Shown here: in pieces, positions 50,070-58,929 of the stretch | Layout of the letters: each line of letters opens with the position of its first letter | How positions within the stretch are numbered: the first letter of the stretch is position 1 | Translations under genes and position numbers: made by a program | Notes under the pieces: model-generated | Seen by the model: only the letters and a program-made list of their open reading frames with translations | Databases searched by the model: none | Told to the model about the DNA's origin: nothing | Assembly (NCBI GenBank): GCA_937974565.1 | Contig: CALJWL010000031.1 | Span: 1 to 64,000 of the forward strand | DNA: 64,000 bases | Reading direction: 5' to 3' | Source of the DNA: an uncultured Arenicella sp. | Lineage (GTDB): Bacteria; Pseudomonadota; Gammaproteobacteria; Arenicellales; Arenicellaceae

Positions 50070-51737
50070 ATGCAGAAAATACGTTTCGAGCACCTTGCTC
50101 GCCTATGTTCTCTGATCAATATACAACGATCAGAGATCGTTTATTGCTTAATAGTGCTGGCCGTAATCATTGTGCATTTTTACCTGATCACAACCTATTC
50201 TATTAACCTGCCCTTCTCTGATGATTTTGACCAACAACTTGCCCGTTTAAGAAATTATGAAATAGGTGTGTGGAATTTGTGGCAATTTTTATTTGAGCAA
50301 CACAATGAACACAGGATTACCACCACGCATTTGTTGACGTTGCTTTCTTATTGGTGGTTAGGTGAAGTTAATATACGGATTCAAGTCATTATCGCTAGTG
50401 TGATACTGGTGGCACTGGTGGTGAGTTTTGCACTCTTAGTTAAAGCCGAAGTTAGACTCAAAGTTTTGGCCATTACGGCATGCTTTTTCTTATTGCCCAA
50501 CCCATCAAGTGTTTGGTTGGGTGGCAGTATGCAGTATTACACCGTGGTATTGTTTGGTGTTTTGAGTTTATATTTTTTGCGTAATTTGCATCGCCCCTTC
50601 CATTTCTTTGCATCCATTACGTGTTTTTATTTGGCCATGTTCTCAATGGCGTCAGGCATAGTAATGATTTTTCCTGCTCTGTTAATGTTAGTAGTTGAGC
50701 GAAAGGCAACTGTTTTGGTGAAACTGATTTGGGTTTCACTCGCAGCACTTTGTCTGATCGTGTTTTTTAATGGTTATCAAACATTTGATAACAAACCTTC
50801 AATCTTCTATTCGTTAACCAACCCCGTATTCGCCATTCAATATTTTTTGTTGATTTTAGGTAATCCTTTTTTCGGTATTGAACTTGGCCGAGTGGTTCAA
50901 TTAGCGAGTGCTTTTTTGATTGGCGTTTTAGTCGTCCAGGCAGTAAGGCTTAAAACCAAATCCGACATTTTATATGAAACCAGTGCTTATGTTGCTTTAT
51001 ACCTTATTGGCATAGTGACGTTGGTGGTTGCCGGTCGTGTTGGTTTTGAAGAGTGGGAAACCGCCTTGTCGTCTCGCTATCAGATATACGTAAAGTCATT
51101 TTGGGTTGCGGCTCTGATTTTATTGATAAATCTTAAACTTTTTAATTTAAAGGTGTTAACGGGTTTAACAGTCTGTGCCTTTGTCTACTTTGGTTTAGGT
51201 TCAATGAAAAGTGCCCGTGTTTTGGAATACAACCAAGAACAATTGAGCATTGGGGTAACTGAGTTAGTGTTTGGTGGCAATTCAGCTTATATTGAATACG
51301 GCTCTTTGAGTGCCAATATACGTACAGCGAACACCTTAAAAACGATGATGACTCTGCATCTTTATCACCCAGAGTTTGTTACTTCAAAACCTTCTGCTTG
51401 GGAAGGCCCTGTTAAGACAGAGACTGACCCAACGATTAATGTAAGTGATTTACGGTTTAATCAATACAGGCGATTTACTATTTTCGGAAATATTGGCCAA
51501 TCCCCGGTTGTGCGTTTGAGCTCAGTAAATGATCGAGAAGGCGAGTTTAGCTATTTGGCTAGAAGAATCAGAGGGTTGGATAAATACGAGGTTTTGGTAG
51601 ATGAGCATGAAGTTGTTTTACCTGAGCCAATAATGATCAGTGTCATCGATGATAATGGGATGGTTTCTGAGCTGGTCAGTGAGAGACCTGTACGGCTGGC
51701 TGGGAGTATGATCGAGTATGCTAAGCGTGAGCCTTAG
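50070..51737 (+). CDS. Polytopic membrane protein, GT-C-like
   Basis: A 555-residue protein with about nine or ten membrane helices up to about residue 385 and a C-terminal soluble region of about 165 residues. The first periplasmic loop has an acidic FSDDFDQQ motif and a later QHNEHR motif, features seen in membrane glycosyltransferases of the GT-C type that use polyprenyl-phosphate sugars. I cannot assign a specific family. A gtrA-like flippase gene is 3 kb upstream, so a shared role in surface glycosylation is possible but unproven. Confidence 0.7.
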   Translation: MQKIRFEHLARLCSLINIQRSEIVYCLIVLAVIIVHFYLITTYSINLPFSDDFDQQLARLRNYEIGVWNLWQFLFEQHNEHRITTTHLLTLLSYWWLGEVNIRIQVIIASVILVALVVSFALLVKAEVRLKVLAITACFFLLPNPSSVWLGGSMQYYTVVLFGVLSLYFLRNLHRPFHFFASITCFYLAMFSMASGIVMIFPALLMLVVERKATVLVKLIWVSLAALCLIVFFNGYQTFDNKPSIFYSLTNPVFAIQYFLLILGNPFFGIELGRVVQLASAFLIGVLVVQAVRLKTKSDILYETSAYVALYLIGIVTLVVAGRVGFEEWETALSSRYQIYVKSFWVAALILLINLKLFNLKVLTGLTVCAFVYFGLGSMKSARVLEYNQEQLSIGVTELVFGGNSAYIEYGSLSANIRTANTLKTMMTLHLYHPEFVTSKPSAWEGPVKTETDPTINVSDLRFNQYRRFTIFGNIGQSPVVRLSSVNDREGEFSYLARRIRGLDKYEVLVDEHEVVLPEPIMISVIDDNGMVSELVSERPVRLAGSMIEYAKREP

Positions 51738-51792
51738 TGGTTCTTGGGTGGAGTGTTGATACCTGTGCTTCTAAAATAAATCGGCAACAAAC

Positions 51793-52383
51793 ATGGGTGT
51801 GACGCGTTACAATGCCGGCATGCCTGATAATGATAACGCCATGCCGTGCCGGCCAGATATAATTACTGAAAACCTGCTCTGTGATGGGGTGGCTTGGCGT
51901 GCTGATCAAGGCTTAACTAAGAGTCAGATGCAGCCTCAGTTAAAGCCTTGGTTGTGTGATCAAGGCTCGTTAACGACCGCTTTAAAGAACATTTCAGTTG
52001 GTACATTTCAGGTGCAGCTGATTTCTCAGAAAATTGCGGTGCCTCGCTGGCATGAGCAAAAAAAATTAGGTCGCCCGTTGTATTCAGCTGCGATGGTTCG
52101 TGAGGTAAACCTTTGCATACATGGCACACCCGTTGTTTTTGCAAGAAGTGTGATCCCATTAAATTTGTCTCGACAAGGCGGCGGCGGTTTAGCTCGATTA
52201 GGTCAAACACCGTTAGGCCACCTTCTGTTTAAAAGTGGTCGAGTGCGAATATCACACCGAGAGTTTTTGAAGTTACGAAACAATTTTGGGCAGATCAGTG
52301 CGCGTCGCACGCCTTACGATTACTTGGGTGAGTCGATTTTGGTGACGGAGTATTTTTTACCGAGTCTCAATAAGCATATTTGA
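51793..52383 (+). CDS. ubiC: Chorismate pyruvate-lyase
   Basis: Converts chorismate to 4-hydroxybenzoate and pyruvate, the first committed step of ubiquinone synthesis. The 196-residue protein matches the UbiC pattern: REVNLC with the active-site Arg, FARSVIPLNL, the LARLGQTPLGHLLF motif at about residue 135, and the Glu in EYFLPSL near the C-terminus. The N-terminal 10-20 residues are not conserved, so the true start may be the in-frame ATG at 51820. ubiA, the usual partner, is not adjacent. Confidence 0.88.
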   Translation: MGVTRYNAGMPDNDNAMPCRPDIITENLLCDGVAWRADQGLTKSQMQPQLKPWLCDQGSLTTALKNISVGTFQVQLISQKIAVPRWHEQKKLGRPLYSAAMVREVNLCIHGTPVVFARSVIPLNLSRQGGGGLARLGQTPLGHLLFKSGRVRISHREFLKLRNNFGQISARRTPYDYLGESILVTEYFLPSLNKHI

Positions 52384-52587
52384 AGTTGGCGGCCAACAGA
52401 GCGACCTCAAGGTTCAGGAAGTTGTGACTTTTTTACTGGCTACCGTTTTGGGTTGGCTCACCCTTGATTCCTCTTATAAGGGTGTAACAAAATGTTATCG
52501 TTATTTTGGTGTCACGCGGCTGTTAAACCGCGCCAAATCAGTATAATACAGCCAATTTTTCAAGACCAATCTTTCGGAGCACACAAG

Positions 52588-53121
52588 ATGTCTTTAAACA
52601 GTGTAAGCTCAGGCAAATCATTGCCTGATGACGTTAACGTTATTATCGAGATCCCGCGTTATGGCGATCCAATTAAGTACGAAGTAGACAAAGATTCTGG
52701 TGCGATGTTTGTTGACCGTTTTATGTCTACAGCCATGCACTATCCTTGTAACTACGGTTATGTGCCTCAAACTCTGTCAGATGATGGTGACCCTGTTGAT
52801 GCTTTAGTGTTGGCACCATTCCCCTTAGTGACCGGTTCGGTGGTGCGTGTGCGCCCTATTGGGGTGTTGCAAATGGAAGACGAAGCCGGTGAAGACGCTA
52901 AGATTCTTACTGTGCCGGTCGAAAAGTTGACTAAGTTCTATAATAACGTTTCATCTTTCCGCGATGTTCAACAAGAAATGTTGGATAAAATCGCCCACTT
53001 TTTTGAACACTACAAAGATTTGGAGCAAGGCAAGTGGGTGAAGGTACGCGGTTGGGCAGGTAAAGACGAAGCCCGTAAGGAAATTATGGATTCGGCGGAA
53101 CGCTATCAAAGTTCACTGTAG
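52588..53121 (+). CDS. ppa: Inorganic pyrophosphatase
   Basis: A cytosolic family-I pyrophosphatase that hydrolyses pyrophosphate and pulls biosynthetic reactions forward. The 177-residue protein has [21 protein letters not shown], the [13 protein letters not shown] motif, and the signature [10 protein letters not shown] (about residues 66-75) that holds the catalytic aspartates. ATG 52588 gives the family N-terminus and is preceded by a GGAG-type site; upstream frame to 52492 is not conserved. A strong terminator follows. Confidence 0.97.
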   Translation: MSLNSVSSGKSLPDDVNVIIEIPRYGDPIKYEVDKDSGAMFVDRFMSTAMHYPCNYGYVPQTLSDDGDPVDALVLAPFPLVTGSVVRVRPIGVLQMEDEAGEDAKILTVPVEKLTKFYNNVSSFRDVQQEMLDKIAHFFEHYKDLEQGKWVKVRGWAGKDEARKEIMDSAERYQSSL

Positions 53122-53161
53122 CATTACGCTATTGTCCCTTCATAAGTCATGACTTTATGAT

Positions 53162-53200
53162 AAAAGGCCTCGCTGGTTTAAAGCCAGCGGGGCCTTTTTT
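53162..53200 (+). terminator. ppa terminator
   Basis: AAAAGGCCTCGCTGG pairs with CCAGCGGGGCCTTTT (one mismatch) around TTTAAAG, with a T-tract. Confidence 0.93.
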
Positions 53201-53548
53201 GATGGACTTTTCATTGAAGGGTCTCTGATTCATCAAGTTCAGGCTTGTCCGATATGGGCTATTAGACAAGCTGAAACACGGTAAACCATAACCACAAGGG
53301 CGTGCGCTTTTTGCTTTAAGGTTGACAATTCTGCGATCCGGTTTTCTCTCTCTCAGAACGTTGCGGCATTTTCTTAAGAGGAAATTTGGTAAAGTATGAC
53401 CATGCTAGATAAGAAACCGATGCTAGTATCTTGTTATCTGAGCAAGATGAAGAAGCCATTTAATGATATCAGTGCGAAGATTATCATCGGTAATGTCTAG
53501 TCGAAATTGGTTCGATACGTCGAGCCGTTGAGCGAATAAAAAAGTAAA
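53201..53548. other. Intergenic stretch before ribokinase
   Basis: No supported gene. A 32-codon plus-strand frame begins at 53402 but matches nothing I know. The promoter of the nucleoside salvage run should lie here; a TTGACA at about 53323 has no clear -10 partner. Confidence 0.45.
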
Positions 53549-54448
53549 ATGAGTAGAAAGATACTTAACTTTGGTTCCATCAACATCGATCATGTTTACC
53601 AAGTTTCTCGCTTTGTGCAACCCGGTGAAACACGGCATTGTGTGCAATTGGCTACGGGTTTGGGCGGTAAAGGTGCAAACCAATCGGTGGCTATTGCGCG
53701 TGCAGGTGGCCTTGTTGTGCATTTTGGTCAGCTGTCTAGTGTTGACCAATGGGCCATTGACCTATTGAGTGATTCGGGCGTTAATACGCGTCACATTAAA
53801 CTTGTCGATATGCCCAGCGGGCACGCCATTATTCAAGTAGATGACCAGGGCGAAAATGCTATTTTATTATGCAGTGGCGCTAATCTATCTTGTGATATCG
53901 GTCAGTTAGAGAGCCTGCTAGCAGTAGAAGAAGGTATCGAATATCTGTTGTTGCAAAACGAGTGTAATGGTTTGGCTGAGGCCGTCGATTTTGCGCTGGC
54001 AAGAGGCATCCATGTTGTACTTAACCCCGCGCCGATGACTGAGTCGATTAAGAAACTACCATTAGAGAAGGTCCACACTCTAATCGTAAACCACGTCGAA
54101 GCGCAGATGCTCACAGGTGAGGTTGGGATTGATGCGATCATTCGTTACTTTCAGCAGCGTTTTTCTGAAACTCAAGTTGTATTAACACTGGGAGCGGATG
54201 GTGTTGTGCTGTTGCAAAGCAATAGCGTCATTCGCAGCAACGCACATAAGGTAAGTGTTGTTGATACAACCGGTGCAGGAGATGCATTTGTTGGTTACTT
54301 TTTATGTGCCATAGCAAACGGGGATGCCCCAGAGGCTGCTTTGAAAACCGCTTCGGCCGCCGCCGCGATGACCGTTGCACGTGCAGGCGCAATTAATGCA
54401 ATACCAATAAAAGCGGATGTCGATGGTTTTTTAGAAGCCGTTTTATAA
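53549..54448 (+). CDS. rbsK: Ribokinase (PfkB family)
   Basis: Phosphorylates ribose, or a related pentose, to ribose 5-phosphate. The 299-residue PfkB-fold protein has the N-terminal GSINIDHVYQV, the substrate motif GGKGANQSVAIARAG (about residues 38-52), NPAP (about 155) and the catalytic DTTGAGDAFVGYF (about 235-247). The nucleoside hydrolase gene begins six bases after its stop, which strongly suggests that it phosphorylates ribose released from nucleosides. Ribokinase is the likeliest call; other PfkB sugar kinases are possible. Confidence 0.85.
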   Translation: MSRKILNFGSINIDHVYQVSRFVQPGETRHCVQLATGLGGKGANQSVAIARAGGLVVHFGQLSSVDQWAIDLLSDSGVNTRHIKLVDMPSGHAIIQVDDQGENAILLCSGANLSCDIGQLESLLAVEEGIEYLLLQNECNGLAEAVDFALARGIHVVLNPAPMTESIKKLPLEKVHTLIVNHVEAQMLTGEVGIDAIIRYFQQRFSETQVVLTLGADGVVLLQSNSVIRSNAHKVSVVDTTGAGDAFVGYFLCAIANGDAPEAALKTASAAAAMTVARAGAINAIPIKADVDGFLEAVL

Positions 54449-54453
54449 CAACA

Positions 54454-55416
54454 ATGCATAAAATAATAATGGACACTGATCCTGGAGTTGATGATGCGCA
54501 AGCCATTGCGTTTGCCATCGCACACCCAGAAATTGAGTTGTTAGGCTTAACAACCGTCTTTGGTAACGCACAGATAGACGTGACCACTCGTAATGCACTG
54601 ACCGTGCTTGAAGAGTTTGGTCGCAGTGACATCCCAGTTGCTAAAGGGGCCGCTCAGCCTTTGCAGATAAGTCGCTTTCCGGCGCCTGACTTTGTGCATG
54701 GCGATGACGGCATGGGGGGCTTATACCTTGAACCTCCTAAACAACAAGAAATCAATGAAACGGCGGCTGAATTTATTGTACGTGTAGCGAATGAGCAGCA
54801 CGGGGAGTTATCCTTAATCGCCGTAGGACCGCTTACTAATATCGCACAAGCGTTGGTATTAGATCCTGAATTACCAAACAAAGTGACCGCACTGGTCGTG
54901 ATGGGTGGCACGGTGGATGCCATTGGTAACGTTAGCCCAGTTGCGGAGGCTAATTTTATCAACGACCCTCATGCGGCTGACGCCGTTTGCAGTGCCGATT
55001 GGCCGCTGAGCATTGTCGGTTTGGATGTCACCATGAAAATCGCGTTTACCGATTCGTTGTTTAAAAAGTTACAAAAAAAAGCAGGCAAGGTCGGTGATTT
55101 TCTGTGGCGCAGCAGTCGTTTTTATGTGGACTTTTACAGCAGCCTATCGCAGAAAATCAGCGATGAGCGCGCCTGTGCGATGCACGATGCCAGTGCATTG
55201 GTGTATTTAGTTCAGCCTGATTATTTTACTAATGTCTCTGGCCCTGCGTGCGTAGCAAAGTCTGGCCCTGCCATGGGCCAATTGCTGTTAGACAGAACTA
55301 AAGAATCCTACCTTTTACCTTATTGGGAAGGTAGGCCTAATGTGAGTGTTGCGATGCAAGTAGACGGTCAGGCCGTACTCGACTGCTTTGTAAATACTCT
55401 GATTGATTTTAATTGA
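54454..55416 (+). CDS. Inosine-uridine-type nucleoside N-ribohydrolase
   Basis: Cleaves nucleosides to base plus ribose. The 320-residue protein has the calcium-binding motif MDTDPGVDDAQAI (residues 6-18), the mid-protein VMGGTVDAIGNVSPVAEANFINDPHAAD segment, and the late active-site CAMHDASALVYL around residue 246. Whether it prefers pyrimidine or purine nucleosides (RihA/B/C subtypes) cannot be told from motifs. It lies between ribokinase and thymidine kinase, forming a compact salvage run. Confidence 0.9.
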   Translation: MHKIIMDTDPGVDDAQAIAFAIAHPEIELLGLTTVFGNAQIDVTTRNALTVLEEFGRSDIPVAKGAAQPLQISRFPAPDFVHGDDGMGGLYLEPPKQQEINETAAEFIVRVANEQHGELSLIAVGPLTNIAQALVLDPELPNKVTALVVMGGTVDAIGNVSPVAEANFINDPHAADAVCSADWPLSIVGLDVTMKIAFTDSLFKKLQKKAGKVGDFLWRSSRFYVDFYSSLSQKISDERACAMHDASALVYLVQPDYFTNVSGPACVAKSGPAMGQLLLDRTKESYLLPYWEGRPNVSVAMQVDGQAVLDCFVNTLIDFN

Positions 55417-55440
55417 GTCGCTAGCATTTAAAAACCCCAC

Positions 55441-56034
55441 ATGGCCAAGCTCTATTTTTACTACTCCACAATGAACGCAGGTAAATCGACGACTTTGCTG
55501 CAATCGAGTTTTAATTATCGTGAACGCGGTATGCATACGTTGTTGCTGACGGCCGCATTTGATGATCGGTTTAGCAAAGGCAAAGTTGTTTCTCGAATTG
55601 GTTTGCAGCAAGAAGCGGATCTATTCGATGGTCAGATCAATTTGTTTCAGCACGTTATTCGTCGTAATTCTGAGAAAAACATTGATTGTGTGTTGGTGGA
55701 TGAAGCGCAGTTTTTAACTAAAACTCAGGCTTGGCAATTGACCGAGGTGTGCGACCAGTTGAATATACCTGTGTTGTGCTATGGAATCCGCACGGATTTT
55801 CAAGGTGAGTTATTTGATGGCAGCCGTTGGTTGTTGGCGTGGGCCGATGAATTGCATGAACTAAAAACCATCTGCCATTGTGGTCGTAAGGCCAATATGG
55901 TGGTACGAGTTGATGAAAATGGGCAAGCCATACAAGAAGGATCACAAATTGAGATAGGCGGCAATGATCGTTATGTATCGCTATGTCGTCGACATTTTAA
56001 GAAGGTGTATTCCGAGCAAGAACCGACAGGCTGA
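55441..56034 (+). CDS. tdk: Thymidine kinase (type II)
   Basis: Phosphorylates thymidine and deoxyuridine. The 197-residue protein has the P-loop [11 protein letters not shown] (about residues 10-20), Walker B as VLVDEAQFL (about 83), the substrate lasso region and zinc cysteines in CHCGRKA and the C-terminal CRRHF. It starts 24 bases after the nucleoside hydrolase and ends three bases before the LuxR-type gene, so it is the last clear member of the salvage run. Confidence 0.96.
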   Translation: MAKLYFYYSTMNAGKSTTLLQSSFNYRERGMHTLLLTAAFDDRFSKGKVVSRIGLQQEADLFDGQINLFQHVIRRNSEKNIDCVLVDEAQFLTKTQAWQLTEVCDQLNIPVLCYGIRTDFQGELFDGSRWLLAWADELHELKTICHCGRKANMVVRVDENGQAIQEGSQIEIGGNDRYVSLCRRHFKKVYSEQEPTG

Positions 56035-56037
56035 AAC

Positions 56038-56934
56038 ATGAGTCACTTTGTATTACTTCTCTATTTATTAGCGCTTGGTGTTGGCATTGCGTGTTCTGTT
56101 AGTTTGATCCCCAAAAAAAACAACCATAAAGGACTGAGTGAAGCATTAACGGTAAATTGGTTAATTGCATTATTTACCGCTTGGGGGGCGGGAGTCTTGT
56201 ACGTCGCTGTTAATGTCGCTTCGGCTGTTTTATTTAAGGTGTACGCCGATGTTTTTATTGTGGGCGCTTTGGTGATTTTATCAGCCTTGGTTGCGGCGCT
56301 ACCAAGGCAAACCAATGCCGTGCTTTCGCTAGGGAATAAACATTTACGGCTCTTCTATGTATTGGCTCTCTTGGCCGTTACTGGCTCTTTAACCGTGAGC
56401 CTTGTGTTTAGTGAGTGGCGAATTGTGGGGGTATTCATTCCGCTTATCGTTCTGCTGGTTGCCATTGCTCGTGACCACTGTTTGATTCATCATTATCGAA
56501 AGTCAACCTCCCTTAAACCCGGTTCTTACCATAAGTGCAGTTTTTTTGTGCCGCTTATCTGTTTGACACTGGGCTTGGGTGAAGGCTTGTTGTTTGAAGG
56601 TCATGTTTTTGAAAGGGGTGTTACAGTAAGTTTGCCGATAATCTATTTGATTACCTGTTTCGCACTTTGGTTTTTTGCGGACCAACACTTTCCATATAGC
56701 GGTAAAGCCCTCTTGCCTGAACGTTTATACAGACCCAAAGAGCTGACAAACAAAGAGTTTGAAGTAGCGTCTGCGGTTCATCAAGGACTCAGTAATAAAG
56801 AAATTGCCTACCAACTTGGGGTGGCAGACAGCACCGTGAAAAACCACCTGTATTCGATATTTAAGAAACTGGATGTAAGAAATCGAGTTGCTTTAATTCA
56901 ATTGCTTAACCAAAGCGCAAGATCACTGAACTAG
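56038..56934 (+). CDS. Membrane-embedded LuxR-type transcriptional regulator
   Basis: A 298-residue protein with six or seven N-terminal membrane helices (about residues 1-222) and a C-terminal LuxR-type HTH (about 236-293). The HTH core reads LSNKEIAYQLGVADSTVKNHLYSIFKKLDV. No receiver, PAS or autoinducer domain is visible; the membrane part is presumably the sensor. Such one-component membrane LuxR regulators are known but poorly studied. It begins three bases after tdk and is followed 70 bases later by a polytopic membrane protein in the same direction. Signal and targets are unknown. Confidence 0.85.
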   Translation: MSHFVLLLYLLALGVGIACSVSLIPKKNNHKGLSEALTVNWLIALFTAWGAGVLYVAVNVASAVLFKVYADVFIVGALVILSALVAALPRQTNAVLSLGNKHLRLFYVLALLAVTGSLTVSLVFSEWRIVGVFIPLIVLLVAIARDHCLIHHYRKSTSLKPGSYHKCSFFVPLICLTLGLGEGLLFEGHVFERGVTVSLPIIYLITCFALWFFADQHFPYSGKALLPERLYRPKELTNKEFEVASAVHQGLSNKEIAYQLGVADSTVKNHLYSIFKKLDVRNRVALIQLLNQSARSLN

Positions 56935-57004
56935 GAAGAATTTCCTACAGACAATTAAACCCGCTTTACCCAAACTCAGCTGCCCGTAAACAGTATTTTT
57001 CGAG

Positions 57005-57910
57005 GTGGTTATGCCCAAATCGATTCGTGTTTTTTTTAAATTTTTGTGGCTCTTGTTTTGGTATATGTTAGCCAGTGTTGTTGCGGCGAAAGCCGCCCTA
57101 CTCGTTGCTAGTCTTCCGGCTGCGGCTGATTCATTCAGCTTACACAAGCATTTGTTGCCTGTTGCTGTGGTTGAATTAGTCGCAATGGTTTTGTTAGCGA
57201 GTTCTTTGAGAACTGGCTTTTTGACCAGCGCGTGTTTACTCAGTTGCTTTTACCACATCACTAAGCACACTTTAATGTTGATCGAAGCTTACTTCTATCT
57301 AAATCTATGGAATCAACCATCACTAATAACAGGTTCGCAGGTGATTGGTTTAGAGGTGATGGGGCTGGTTTTTAGCCTGCTTATCTGCCCTGTTGTGGTG
57401 TTGTTATTTACCCCCAGCTGCAATAAAGCTTCAAATGAAAAGTCAGCCAAACTAAGTTTTTTAAGCAATCGGGGGGTGATTCGAGCATATGTGTTTGGTG
57501 CATTGGGGTACGCCGCTTTTTATCTGTTGGCTGGGGTTTTAATATTGATACCCCTAGCGGGTCCTCACTTCTCAGCCAGCTATGAAAATTTGGCAGTGCC
57601 AGCTTGGATGCCATTGCTTCAAGTGGCTCGTGGAAGTGTTTGGGTAGGCATTATTTTCTGGTATCTAAACAATCAATCCACTGAAATTAAAGATCGCTAC
57701 GATATTCTCAAGTTGTCGGCCCTCGTTGGTATCGGGCTCGTGATATTTGGTGCCGCTCAGTTGTGGGTGCCAACCTTGATGATGCCACGTGAGCTTCAAG
57801 TGGCACACATGGTGGAATTGTCCGTATCAATGTTTTTGTTTGGCGTTATGGTTGTGTGTTTGTGGGCAAAATACGCCCCAATTATGAGAGTAGATACGCA
57901 ATGCAATTAA
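57005..57910 (+). CDS. Polytopic membrane protein of unknown function
   Basis: Not recognised. The 301-residue protein has seven or eight membrane helices and short loops. It lies directly downstream of the membrane LuxR regulator, at the end of the same run, preceded by a good ribosome-binding site (GAGGTGG). Its size and topology are similar to the regulator's membrane part, so it may be a partner or a diverged copy, but I cannot show homology by eye. Either could be the target or co-sensor of the regulator. Confidence 0.7.
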   Translation: MVMPKSIRVFFKFLWLLFWYMLASVVAAKAALLVASLPAAADSFSLHKHLLPVAVVELVAMVLLASSLRTGFLTSACLLSCFYHITKHTLMLIEAYFYLNLWNQPSLITGSQVIGLEVMGLVFSLLICPVVVLLFTPSCNKASNEKSAKLSFLSNRGVIRAYVFGALGYAAFYLLAGVLILIPLAGPHFSASYENLAVPAWMPLLQVARGSVWVGIIFWYLNNQSTEIKDRYDILKLSALVGIGLVIFGAAQLWVPTLMMPRELQVAHMVELSVSMFLFGVMVVCLWAKYAPIMRVDTQCN

Positions 57911-57913
57911 TAA

Positions 57914-57947
57914 AAAGGCCTTATTGGTTTTTTATAGAGGCCTTTGA
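57914..57947 (+). terminator. Terminator after the membrane-LuxR pair
   Basis: AAAGGCC (57914-57920) pairs with GGCCTTT (57939-57945) around an 18-base T-rich loop. The T-tract after the stem is short. Confidence 0.55.
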
Positions 57948-57993
57948 GTGAGCTTCAGGCCCCTAGACCCCTAGACATGAATTCACATAGCTG

Positions 57994-58029
57994 CTGGCGC
58001 TTACACTATACATTACCTCTAAGCGCCAG
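57994..58029. repeat. 10-bp inverted repeat between convergent genes
   Basis: CTGGCGCTTA (57994-58003) and TAAGCGCCAG (58020-58029) are perfect complements with a 16-base loop and no T-tract. Located between the convergent membrane-protein and GDPD genes. Confidence 0.7.
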
Positions 58030-58073
58030 ATCCTAAGCATGAGTTCAAGAAAGTATACATTGGGCTTATTAAC

Positions 58074-58865
58074 TTATTCGTTAACAGCAAATTTTTCATA
58101 ACTCATTAGCGTGCCGATTTGGTTCGTTTCAAGATAGCGCAAGCCGCGATTCGCCATATCAATTGCCGATGGCACGTCGTCTAGGTTATACAAAGCCCAC
58201 TGCCAAACACCCCGCCAAACCTCGGCATCATTCTGCGGAAAAGACTCGGTATCGCAGAACAAAAACTCGGGCTTTAGATTTTCCGCACGTTCGCGAATAT
58301 CGTCGTTCCAGGCGGGTAATACCCAGCCCGTTTGCATGGACGATATTTTTCTGGCGTATTCAATTACCTCAGAGTTGAACGAAATAATGACGCATTGTTG
58401 CTCTATCTGCGCTTTGAGTATGCGTTTGTGCGTTTCATCCATAAACAACGGTATGCCAAAACGGTCAATGGATTCCTGCTTAACCTCTACAAACATCGTG
58501 ACATCCGGAGTTTTCTTTAGCCATTTGCAGAGTTTGCGAAACGTGGTGAACTCATTGTCTGCGAATTCTTGATCGAAACGTGCCGTATAACTGGCTTTCA
58601 TGGATTTAATCACTTTAGCCTTGGTGTCTCTAATATCAGCATCAACCCCCGCCATGCGTTTTAAACTGGCGTCATGATGCACAAACGGTATGCGGTCTGA
58701 ACTGAGTTGTAGGTCGCATTCCATGTATCGCGCACCATGCTGATAAGCCGCTTGATACGCTAATAATGTGTTCTCGGGGTAGCGGCCTGAGTAACCTCGA
58801 TGTGCTATTAAAATTGGTGCAGGGCCATGTAGCTTCTTTGCGTTTTTATTTGATGCGTCACTCAT
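58074..58865 (-). CDS. Glycerophosphodiester phosphodiesterase
   Basis: Hydrolyses glycerophosphodiesters, released from phospholipids, to glycerol 3-phosphate and an alcohol. The protein has 263 residues from ATG 58865. The catalytic motif HRGYSGRYPENT is at about residue 24, ECDLQLSSD at about 49 and HHDASLKR at about 63; the insert typical of GDPDs follows, and VEVKQE marks the metal-binding strand. No signal peptide is seen, so it is the cytosolic UgpQ-like type. A GTG at 58901 in the same frame is an alternative start. It is divergent from srkA. Confidence 0.9.
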   Translation of the reverse strand: MSDASNKNAKKLHGPAPILIAHRGYSGRYPENTLLAYQAAYQHGARYMECDLQLSSDRIPFVHHDASLKRMAGVDADIRDTKAKVIKSMKASYTARFDQEFADNEFTTFRKLCKWLKKTPDVTMFVEVKQESIDRFGIPLFMDETHKRILKAQIEQQCVIISFNSEVIEYARKISSMQTGWVLPAWNDDIRERAENLKPEFLFCDTESFPQNDAEVWRGVWQWALYNLDDVPSAIDMANRGLRYLETNQIGTLMSYEKFAVNE

Positions 58866-58929
58866 TGTCGTGTGCCTGTGCAATATTTCCGTTATCCTCA
58901 CCTTAACATCAACTTACAAGTAATCGCCA

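Noticed and set aside
53423-53749. 108-codon minus-strand frame near ribokinase
   Set aside because: Shadow of the ribokinase gene; no domain and it runs against it.
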